Shown here: one piece after another, positions 11,361-21,900 of the stretch
How positions within the stretch are numbered: position 1 is the first letter of the stretch
Layout of the letters: each line of letters opens with the position of its first letter
NCBI GenBank assembly: GCA_949152475.1
Contig: OX424567.1
Location: 21,353,402 to 21,417,401 of the forward strand
Length of the DNA stretch: 64,000 nucleotides
Direction of reading: 5' to 3'
Source: Terebella lapidaria
Taxonomy: Eukaryota > Annelida > Polychaeta > Terebellida > Terebellidae
The notes under the pieces: model-generated
The model's database searches: none
The model's input: only the letters and a program-made list of their open reading frames with translations
Told to the model about the DNA's origin: nothing
Position numbers and translations under genes: made by a program

Positions 11361-11522
11361 ACGAGAATGACGTCACCATCCGGTCACGTGGGTTAGTGGC
11401 TTGGACAATTCATTGTCTAGCCCATTTTCCAAATGGGGTTCTCTCTATGGAGAACTCCTATGTCAGTAAGGCTAATAAGCCATAACCCGTAATGTGTTTT
11501 GGAGGCAAGTATAGTATATAAC
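11361..11522. repeat. Right inverted terminal repeat of the DIRS element
   Basis: Reverse complement of 4961-5124 with few differences. It is followed by a right-only extension (11523-11549, ending AAAACAGCCA), after which the older host repeat resumes. Confidence 0.92.
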
Positions 11523-11549
11523 ACTAGTTTTATTAACATAAAACAGCCA

Positions 11550-12290
11550 ATTTCTCACTTCCCGTAGGGCAATCAACCCGGATAATTCTCCTGCCGTGTA
11601 AGAGGTCGCTCAACCCATTTCTGGCCCGTTTGGAAAAAGACAACAGCAAACCCAGTTATCCCTGGTTCATGGGTGTAGCCAGGAAGGGCTGTCAGTTCGA
11701 AAAGGTACTCACACTGAATCATATTTAACATCTCAAGAACGTCAAGGTACTCAATCAGAATCATTTGAAACATCACTAAAACATCACAACAACCATGGTG
11801 AAATTCCAGACCTGTGAGTGTGTGAAGATACATTCTGGACCATGGGTGCTTCAGCACACCTCAATGATCTGGTGGTGGCCGTGGATGCTAAGAGTAGTGG
11901 TCATGGATCCTAAAACCATAATTTATGAGGCAAACCTAGTGTGCTCAGAATATATGGACACTGAAGGGTACAAATATCATCCAAAAAAACGAGCGCAATG
12001 CTGTTATAAGGTGTATTTTGAATCACATGTGACATGAGTAAGCAACACACACTGTGCCTTTTGCAGCCGAGTCAGTGGTCATGGGTGCCTCATCAGCTGT
12101 TCATCATGTTCAGTGAGACCGGTAATAGTACATGGGCTAACAATGGCCACTGTGCATCCCTGATGAACCTTCATGAGTTCATCCCTGATGAACCTCTGAC
12201 ACTGTTACCGATGATATAAAGGATGTTCACAAACAAGACTGCTGGGACTGATTACTCAACGAGATATTGCATTGGCAATATTTCAAGGAA
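11550..12290. repeat. Old interspersed repeat, copy A (right part)
   Basis: Continuation of the repeat interrupted by the DIRS insertion. It matches 16240-16640 (shared phrases GGGTGTAGCCAGGAA, CATGGGCTAACAATGGCCACTG, TCATCAGCTGTTCA). No intact coding frame. Bases 12290-12640 show no recognised feature. Confidence 0.65.
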
Positions 12291-12639
12291 TATTTCGTGT
12301 AAAACCATGATTTTTACATCTAATATTTTCCTGGTTGAGAAATCAGATAAGACCATTTCCGAACATGGCAAACCGTTCCTATTGGTCGAAACAGTACAAC
12401 TAGAATATGATTTCGGCTAAAAAAAACTTCAGTCCTGTGACATTCTCATGAAGTAATAGCTGGCAGCTGATTCACTATTTCAATATCAAGGTGAGGAGGT
12501 GCTCTGGGGCCGGTGGCAAACATGTTGGGTCACTAAGTGATTCCACTGTGAGCAGAACTGTTTATGATGACCAATACTTCTGCCATGAGCGTCCTCAAGT
12601 CTTCATCATTGAGAAAGGTACCACTGTTCTGAAGCAATA

Positions 12640-13110
12640 CATCAAGGATAGGCCTCCCACTTTGAATAATATGTGCCTCTCCCAAATACCTCCCATGTGG
12701 CTGGCATGAAGCACATTGAACTTGAAGTGGAAGTCACCGCTGTTATTGAGCAAGAATTCTGACAACCTCTTGAACTCCTCACTCTTTTCAACTCCTGGTA
12801 GGTACCAATGACATTCGTCCCCTGATCCACAAGCGTTGAAAAATGAGTTTGTATGAAGGATGTTCAGGAATCAGCTGCTGAGGAATCCCTTCTGTGACTT
12901 TCCAGGGTACAAAATAGTCAACCCCAGAAAATGTGAAAGGAGAAGGGATCGTCTGATCATCTGTCAGTTTGCCTATCATCTGTTTCTGAACCAGACCTCG
13001 GTTTGTTTGAAAGGTAACACAGTAATGAACGACTCTTGACACACTGGTGTATACTTTGGTGACCCAGAACCCACCATCACGAACATCCAGTAGAGTGAGA
13101 ACTTTTCCTT
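12640..13110 (-). pseudogene. BEL/Pao-type retrotransposon integrase remnant
   Basis: Minus-strand translation in several frames gives pieces matching BEL/Pao integrases: FWVTK, VVHYCVTFQTNRGLVQKQM, IPSPFTFSGVDYF followed by PWKVTEG, then further downstream SDQGTNVIGTYQELKR and LHASHMGGIWERHI. These correspond to the region before and inside the DDE core. Frameshifts separate the pieces, and the second pair of zinc-finger residues is damaged (CVTF instead of CVxC). It is a dead fragment; no LTRs were found around it. Confidence 0.7.
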
Positions 13111-13249
13111 GATGTGCTTTTCATGGAAATGTCTAATGATGAGCTGAGTAATATGACCACTGGGTGCATCAAACCGAGATTGAGCTGTGAATTGAGCAGT
13201 CTTCCTCCAACTCATAGAAAGCCAATCTCTTGAGGAATGGATTAAGATG

Positions 13250-15460
13250 GGAGAATAATAATAATGTTTATTTTTGTATAGCACAATAAAACACATGCTT
13301 CTCAATGCGCTGTTTACACACAATAAAAAAGTGTAAAGGATAAAACCAAGAAGTAAAACTAGTGAATAGAGATACAAAAGGTGACTAGTTAACAAAAAAC
13401 ACATTTATATAGATGAGTTTTTAGTTGAACTCTAAAACATATACAGATTGACTAGATTTAAGGTCATCGGGTAGAGCATTCCACATGGTCGGTCCTGCAT
13501 GGGTAGAAGTTCAGTTGCCATAGAAATTTGTTTTCTGTTGTGGAACAACCAAGAGTGACTGTGAACTGGATCTGAGGGAGCGCGTTGGCTGGTACCAGAT
13601 CAGGAGTTCCATCAAATATTCCGGAGCCAAACCGAGCAGACACTTGTACACAAGCAAAATGATTTTGAACTGTAGCCTGTATATGACAGGCAACCAGTGT
13701 AAGTGTGCCAACACTGGTGTGATTGAGTCATGCTTCTTACTCCTGCTGACGACCCGGGCAGCCGTATTCTGAAGACGTTACATGCACAGCAGTGATGACG
13801 ACGGGACACCAACGAGGAGAGAGTTGGCATAATCCAGCTTGGTCAACACAAATGCGTTAATTGGTTTCTTTGTAGCTTCATCATTGAGATATTTGCGCAG
13901 TTTACCAATGAAGTGAAGGGCATTGGTGCTCGACCGGCACAGCTGTGTGACATGGTAATCCATTGTAATATTTGAGTCGAGGATCACACCCAGATTACGT
14001 GCTGTGCTAGTGGGCAGTACCTCTGTGTTGCCAATGACAACATGTGGGATTTCCTGATAGGATCAGAACTTTGAGTGAAACTGCAAGAACTCAGTCTTAC
14101 TTTGGTTGAGATTCAGGTAGTTGTTGCTCATCCAGGCGTTAATCTCCCTGAGGTAGTCAGCAAGAGATCCTGCATAATAATAATGTCAAGTTTTTATATA
14201 GCGTTTTTTCAGGAATCTGCTCAAAGCGCTTGACAATTATTACCCCCGATATATGGCCAGGAACCACAGTGACGACGACGGGAGCATCTGCGAGAATTTG
14301 CCCGGCTTGGCAGTGATGAGGAGCTGCATATCATCCGCGTAGCACGTATAGCTTAGGTCGTGTTCACGTATAATATCACCAAGTGGTGACACATGCAGAG
14401 GAAACAATTGGGGACCAAGCACAGACCCTTGAGGAACTCCACATCTTAGTTTTGTAGGTGGGGACTGGGCCCCATCAATGATGACACATTGGCTCCGTTC
14501 ATCCAGATATGATTGAAACCACTTCAGAACAGTTCCGCCAATGCTGAGCCGTGTCTCTAGCCTTGTTATCAATCTGTCATGCGTGATGGTATCAAAAGCT
14601 GAGCTCAAATCTAGGAGAATGAGTACCACATCATCTCCTTTGTCGAGTGCTTGAAGTATGTCATTATTGATGCACAGTAGTGTTGTTTCTGTGCTGTTAT
14701 TGGCCTTGTAGGACTAAAATGGATCTGTCAGGCCGTGCATCTGGAGAAAATCACTCAGTTGTTTGACGACCACCCGTTCGAGGAGTTTTGCCAGAAATGG
14801 GAGCTGAGAGACAGGCTGATAGTTTCCCGAGGCTTCAGCATCCATGCTCGCCTTCTTAATTAGTGGGGTCGCAATGGCCTTCTTCAGTGATCCAGGCACA
14901 ACACCCGTCTTGAGTGACGAGTTAACCATGTCAGTCAAAATTGAGATCACGCTCGACTTCCATGCACACATCAAGTAGTCTAGTGATGACTGGGTCCAAA
15001 CAGCACGTTTTACAAATGATTTTGTGTATGGTATCACAATCCACTTGATCAAATTCCATAAAGGAGACCTTCAGATCGATCTAAGAGTCATCCAATTAAA
15101 GGTGAGTTTCAGCCCCTTCAGGCATAGCTTCATCAATCAACGATCTGGCATTGTCAATCTCGGCAGTGAAGCAGTCACTGAAGCGACATGCAAGGTCAGT
15201 GGTGTCGGAATGTTATGAATATGCTTGACATCTTCACAGGTTTTATTCGTGTTATGTTTTGTGTGTCTCTTGGTATTTGCTTCAAACCTCCAGTTCTTCT
15301 GCAAAAAAAGTTCTTCTGCAGTTCTTCTGCTTCTCCTGTTGCAAAGCTTGAAGATTGTTTGTTCAGCTTCCCTAATACCAGCAACACCTGGCATCAGTTT
15401 CTCTGTGGTCTTTTTGATACGAGCCACGACTCTCAGCAATCTTTTGCATGACAAAAACCT
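13250..15460 (-). pseudogene. Decayed CR1/L2-like non-LTR retrotransposon (LINE)
   Basis: Reading the minus strand from 15460 down: a basic linker (LFLQKNWRFEANTKRHTK), the RT start (VVPGSLKKAIATPLIKK, NYQPVSQLPFLAKLLERVV), the RT core (LILLDLSSAFDTITHDRL, LRCGVPQGSVLGP and the active-site box CYADDMQL, still intact), then the C-terminal region (LGVILDSNITMDYHV, LDYANSLLVGVPSSSL, LAHLHWLPVIYRLQFKI, LAPEYLMELL). Stops and frameshifts break it into at least five pieces. An unrelated or tail-like segment (TATATAGCG..., 14168-14245) interrupts it. The 3' end is an (AAT)n run near 13255-13270, as usual for this group. The endonuclease is not recognised. Confidence 0.85.
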
Positions 15461-15559
15461 TTCAAAATGTTTTTGTGAAGGCTTTTTGTTAAGTGTTTGT
15501 CCCAGTTTTTGCTGGAGCTGCCCCCCCCCCCTTCCGTTTCAATATCTCCATTGAAACAT

Positions 15560-16640
15560 GTCTGTACCTTCTCCGCTGAGTTTACCTGTATCCTAAGTCC
15601 TTGATATTAGCGCACCATGAGGGCATCCATCTTGATCGGCTCTACCAAGAACTGGTTGATGTATACTTGTCCAGCATGTGACATTTTGGAGAACCTCTTG
15701 CAGCAGATCTTGGAAGTCATAACAAAGAGATCTGGTCGATCTTCCACAGCGTGGGATTTTCCATCAGATAACACATTTATCAGATATTTTTCAGGCACTT
15801 ACACCAGGTCCACTCAACATTGGATCCCAGATGCACTCTTTAAATCTGTCAGTTTTATGGCGCCAGATATGTGACTCTCTGGAAGAACCTGGATTAGTAA
15901 GTAAGTATAACTTTATTACCGATATCTTTTCCATGAGGTAGACCATTCGCTCAACGAAGAGTTTCGGGCACCGAAGTGGTCATTGCTCAACTGATGTAAG
16001 ATATCCTGCTCAAGTGACAGGGCTGGTGACAACCCAAGCCTGCTCAGTCCCAGTGGCAAACACAGCAGGCGCTTCCTCTAGTGTTCAAAAGTAAAAGCGA
16101 AAGCCCCATAAGGAGAAGGTGCAGGGAACTCCAACCCCCAACAACAACAAATCCCGTCTCAACTGTGGCTAAAGCTGGGAAAACCTCAGGGTGGAGCAGG
16201 AGCATCCAAGCCCGATCCCAGTTGTAAGTTCAACATAGCAACCCTTCCTAATTCTCCCACCTAGTGGGAGGTCACTCAACTCATTCCTGGTCCGTTTGGA
16301 GTTCCCAGTTATCAGGTACCCCTGGATAATCCCAAACCCAGTTACCCCTGGATCGTGGGTGTAGCCAGGAAAGGGTTCCAGTTTGAAAAGTTACCCAATC
16401 TGAATCATCTGAAAACATCACTCAAACTTTGAGCGTGTAATGATACATTCTGGACCTTGTGCGTCTTGCAGCCTCATCAGCTGTTCACCATGTTCAGTAG
16501 CACTACATGGGCTAACAATGGCCACTGTGTATTTCGGATTAACCTCTGTCAGTCATACAGCCATTTTCATGTCACTATCAGCGATGATATTAAGGATATT
16601 CACAGACAAGACTACCATATCCTTGATCCTAGCTGCTAGA
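15560..16640. repeat. Old interspersed repeat, copy B (uninterrupted)
   Basis: Corresponds to copy A on both sides of the DIRS element (4240-4940 and 11550-12290). It shows what the pre-insertion sequence looked like apart from indels around 16235. No intact frame. Confidence 0.65.
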
Positions 16641-16689
16641 TCTTCGATATTGACAGACTTGAGAACCTCCTAAGAATTGAAAGCAAACT

Positions 16690-18290
16690 TGTGTAGACAT
16701 AGTTTCATGTATAAGATGAACTTCTTTCTCCTTAGTTTGGAACACTACAAACCAGCAACTATACAGAATTCTTTTTTCACGAATTGTGTACCTGGGCCAA
16801 CTCTTACCTGTGTTCCACATTCCATCGAAACTGTTCGACAAAAGTTCCTCACCAGATCGTTTGTCATATTGTGGCATATCAGCGTATCTTCCAAAATTCC
16901 ATGCTGGTAACGAGCACTGCAGTCGAAACCGGCTCTTATCTTTGGTATTTTGCCATGTTTCCCTTCTGTCACCAGTTATGTTTTACCTTGGGTGAAATAG
17001 TGTTTTACGAATCCAACATAGTCCTATTTGGCACATCTGAAGCGGAAGATGCAAACAAACAAGACTTACAGACGGTTTTCAGCCAATGCTCGGCTTTACA
17101 TCCTTTCTAAGTGGTAGCGGCATCGTTTTTGCTTATTTTGTGTATTTCTTCATTCACCAATGAGAGAAATTCTATTTGCTTAACTGAATTCCCAAGCCCT
17201 CCTGTATCAGAGCTGACGATGTGTTTTTTATCATATTCCTGGCCCATGAAAACCTGGATGTAGACCTCGATGGTTACAAACACAGATGTCCTAGGTCTGA
17301 AGATATTCATAGTTCAGCCTAGTTCTTCGGTTCATACTACTTTTAGTGTTTTGAGTAATAGCAATCAATTTTGGTGTTCGGGAAAGGTCTCGTCTGATTC
17401 TTTGACCAGGAACATTTTAGCAGTAGACCACAAAATCATGATCCTGCAAGTAGTTCTTCGGATATTGTCGATGCAAGATTTCGTGGGTGACCATTTTCAA
17501 AAATGGCTGCCAAGAGTAGGCAGTCCCGAGATTTTTTTCAGTCAACACGATCCTTAATCATCCTTTACAGTGCTCCGAAGATGGTTATATGACTCACGGA
17601 TGTGATGTGCACAGGATCCTCGATTGTGGTACAGTTCTGGAAGTGAAACCCCAAATTCATGTCGGAGCCTTGCTGTATATATATGCCCCAGAATACACAG
17701 CCAACGAAGTATGCATGAGAATGAAAACACAGCACAATATGGCCTACAGTTTGCTGGAACTCCCAGGACTGCTTTACGCTTCTATACACATAGACGAAAT
17801 CTAGCTGTATGAATGGGAGGACATTTTTAAGTATATTCTCCTGGTGAGATACGTCTACCAATTACGAGAGAGCAGTTTGCAGGAGTGACTATAACACTCG
17901 AGTGGTTTCCATTGAGGCAACTATTGAAATGCCAGAGATGATACACTTCAGAGGATCAGCGTTTGGCGTCATTCGAAATTCTTCTTAGAGCAAATAGTTT
18001 GAGGATGAAAACTACTCCAGTTTAAGGATTAAAACTACACAGTCTCCAATTTTGAGGAAACAAAGTACAAACTGCTGGTCTCGAGAATGAAACATTCACG
18101 AATTATCGGAGATGGAAATTACAAGCTTTCAATTTCGAGAGTGGTAGGTTTAAATTGCTCCCACGATAAAACTTTCTTGGGTCTTGGAATACAAACGATT
18201 CAGAAGGTATATGTCCTATGGCTCCTGATGGCGTAAAGCACACAAATTACCCGAGTGTCTGCATGATTTAGAACACAAAGTAAATTGTAC
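16690..18290. other. Gene-free stretch
   Basis: Only short open frames without recognisable domains. It may hold further fragments of the repeat at 15560-16640. I see no RNA gene or element here. Confidence 0.4.
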
Positions 18291-18295
18291 AGTCG

Positions 18296-18301
18296 TTTAT
18301 T
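18296..18301 (-). terminator. Candidate poly(A) signal of the lectin/WSC receptor gene
   Basis: AATAAA on the minus strand, about 680 bp after the stop codon at 18983-18985, followed by GT-rich sequence. It is the first such hexamer I found downstream. No transcript evidence. Confidence 0.4.
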
Positions 18302-18982
18302 AACAACTTACTCAACATTAAGTTACAAATATATAAACAAATATGTACAAACAAGTTGATATCACAATTATTATACATGTTCAAATGTGGACGGATGCAA
18401 TCACTAAAGTGAAAGCTGTGATTTCAAAACATGTACATGTAATAACTATTCACATGACATTATAGCAAATTAACCACAATATATTCAAGAATGCCCAGAA
18501 TTCAAACAAGAGTATGGCGCAAACATGTACACAGGCTACGGTACAGAAGGAGTTCTGCGAAGAATTACATGTAAATAACAAGCACCTACACAGAAAAACA
18601 TTGATAAAATATTCAATCTCTTCATTTGAGTAGATCAATTAAAATAAAATTTCATTACACAAAAATAATTTTAAAACTTTCATCATTATCAGTCATGAGT
18701 CATCAGATCAAATATAAGTAAAACCTATACAACAAAGAGGTAAAAAGATCCATAATAACATTCACGCATAATCCTCGCCTTGTTCCTATGTATATCCGCT
18801 ATACCCTCATACCCTGTGCATTTGAACCCGGTGACTAAAACAGTATTATAGTTTGTAAATAGCAAGATACATACGAGACTGTAACCGTGGTCCCTGTGTA
18901 AAATACATGCCCAGCATAGTATTTCTAGATTAGGTGAGCGTTATGATGTGTTGAGCTCATGTCATAACGTGTCCACACTGGT

Positions 18983-21900
18983 TCAGTATCGTTCGTCTAC
19001 TGTGACGCTTGTCGGTCGAGGACTTGGCTCGTAACTCATACGACTTTTCTCCTCACGAGACAGCTTCTCTTTTATCAAATTGGCTGCAAACGGAAGCAGG
19101 AAAATATTCATTATCAATGTATCATCCATATCGACGACATGGTAGAGTTGTATGGCATTAGGTTACATACGCTATCCAAACATTACTAGCAATATTCACG
19201 GGCAGGTTATTGGGCTAAACTAAAACATTACCACCACTGCCATATGATTTCGATTATGGCAATTAAAACTCTTACATAAGAAATTTGTTGGAAAGCAACA
19301 AAGCCGGACAGAATACTTCTATCCAAAGACACACTCGCATCATCAGCGACATACAGTGTGCAAAATGTACTAGTACCTCACCTTCCTACTGTACATCTGA
19401 TGGAATGAATAACTGCACAAAATACAAATGAACAATTTAGAAACCCAAAATTAACCAACGAAATATGTGACGGGGAACCAAGAAGCCAAATTCTACATCA
19501 TATCTGATAGCTCCAATGGCAACATAACAGCTACAGGTTTTGGAATGATTGTCCTTCATTCTATTGAAACGTTTCCATGGTTTAATAGTGACGTCGTCAT
19601 GTGAACTTAAATACGCTTCACTTGAATATCAGTGACGGTGGTGTGTAGTAGCTAGCCATACATCACTGTTCGGTTCTCTTCTCATCTAAGCGTGGTCAAA
19701 TCTTCAAATATCAGTTTGATTTTCAATACAAACACTTGGTTCTTTTTGAGGTGTTCGACAGATTGTCTATGACTAATTTGGCCTAGATTTTGCTGTAAAT
19801 TCTGGTGAGGTCTTCTGTCATATTCTCAGCAGCTGACTGGATTGGTTCAACTGTACACAAGTCCAAAGGTGTAGATCAGCTTGCAATGGGTCTATTCCAA
19901 GAGGATTTGTTTTGGGATTTGGTTATTGGTATTCTGATTCCCCATATACTTCTTCTCAATACTACCATAGAATAGAAGTTCAATGTTCCAGCTACACAAT
20001 ATCTGCTCGATGTGCTCGTGGTGGTAGAGGGTTTACCAAATGGCGCATCTTTGGATATGACTGCTTGTCGAATACTCGGTATAGAAATGTGTCTATTCTT
20101 ATAGCCATTGGGACTCGATATACCACTCTGTACTCGAGTTTTGTGATATTGTACGAGCTCTATAGTCTATACATACTTTTGCTGCCTGTACTGCTGGCGT
20201 CACTCGCGGGTAGGTAGACCTCGTCCCCGATAGCTCCGCTGTACGGGATCTGAGCATTTGGTCGTCCATCGTACTGGTATCCGGAGCTCACTTTGTTCTT
20301 CCTGCAATAAGAGGCAACAAACGTTAACAAAACATACAAAGACATGTTTCTGTGTATGTGCGTAAATCGCAAATTTTCTGGCTTGAAGTTACCTAATGTC
20401 ATATCCCAACGTACCTGTTATTTTTCCTCTTGTAGTAGCACAAGACCACGATGAGGATGATGATGATAATCACGAAAAGGATGCACAAAACGATCATAAC
20501 TGCAAGATACAAGAAAATTGTAAATACAGGGAACAAATAATAGCTTCCGTGTAAAAATGTACAGGTGCTAAACCCCACATCACGTATATATGGATGACAT
20601 CATAATCTATAGTGATATATCCTCATATGTGCACATCCATTTCTGATAAAAAGACGAAGTTCTATAGAACGTTTGCCCGAGTGTAGCATCAAGAAGGACT
20701 CACTGATGACGAGAGTTGACAGGCCATTGTTTTCACTAGAGGAGGCACCCGGGCCTTGAGTGCCAAGGGCAAGGGTGGTTTGGTCTCCCGTCGTTACGCT
20801 GCGAGTGGTCGACGCGGGCGTAGGCGCGGGTGTAGCGGGCGTTGGTGTTGTTGCTGGTGTTGGCCCTGCTGATGACGCTGGTGTTGGCGATTGTGTTGAC
20901 GACGCTGGTATTGATGCCGATGTAGAGGCTGGTGTAGGAGCTGGCGTGGGAGCTGAAAGTCATCGATGAATCAAAATTATTCCATGATGGTCACCGATGG
21001 AAGAGCAATCTATGATGGTGTCCATAGATAATATTCGAGAGGGCCGCTATGGCTCTACAGTCTAAGTGTAATATCTGAAAATTGTTCGGTTTCGTGACAG
21101 GTCTTCATAATAAATACAGGTCGTCACACTGGAAATTTATATGTTTTTACCTATATATTAAAGGGCATAACGTACCAGTTGTGGTGGTCGTCGTCGGTGG
21201 CGCGGTGGTGGTGGTTGTGGTTGTCGTGGTGGTTGTCGTGGTGGCCTCTGAAGTAGGGGTGGGGGTAGTAGTGGTAGTGGTTGGGGTTGTTGTTGGGACG
21301 GGGGTTGTGGTTGTTGTTGTTGTTGGGGCAGGAGTGGTTGTAGTGGTTGTTGTTGTAGTAGTTGTAGTAGTGGTCAAGACTGTTAGGTCGGTGTTAGAAC
21401 ACAAGGGGAAAACAAGCAATAGTTTGGGTTAGATAAAGAGATTTGCTCATCATCATTTCATGTACAACCATCGTTATATCAGTAATTCTCCACAACTGAT
21501 TTTGGAGAGAATTGAAAAATAGAATCAAAATATACATCAATATATACACAAGAAGGTAAAGTATTCTGTTATTATCTCGTTGAGAAACTCCTCTCGTAAT
21601 GTTAGATTGAAAGAAGAGTCGCTAAATATTGAAATAATTCTCATCAATTATTTACAAATGATTATCATCAGTTATTCACAGCAGGTACATGTAAGTCATA
21701 ATTTCACAAATGTAACCTATTAGAATTGAACACAGCAGAAATGCTAATGTTATAAACATATACAGGGGTACTAGTTCATATATACAAACAATTGGTTGGT
21801 ACCATTGCCAGTCAACTCGGGGGGGAGATTTTGCTGGACACACGTGTACTAGTATATATTTTCATGTGCTTTACAAACAATCACTTCCAATCATTAAATT

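Larger units (their letters stand above)
4961..11549 (+). mobile_element. DIRS-type tyrosine-recombinase retrotransposon, apparently complete
   Basis: A 6,589-bp element with the full DIRS architecture: inverted terminal repeats (4961-5124 and 11361-11522), a right-end extension to 11549, an internal complementary region (11212-11305), a gag-like ORF, a reverse transcriptase/RNase H ORF and a tyrosine recombinase. DIRS elements replicate through a circular DNA whose ends are templated by the internal complementary region and integrate with a tyrosine recombinase rather than a DDE integrase, so no target-site duplication is expected and none is seen. The boundaries come from the internal region, whose reverse complement reads right end (ending AAAACAGCCA) directly joined to left end (starting GTTATATGCC). 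Frames are open and catalytic residues are intact, so the copy looks young. It is much more GC-rich than its surroundings. Confidence 0.93.

Noticed and set aside
21082..21432. Plus-strand frame very rich in Val/Gly
   Set aside because: It is the antisense of the Thr-rich stalk exon of the minus-strand receptor.
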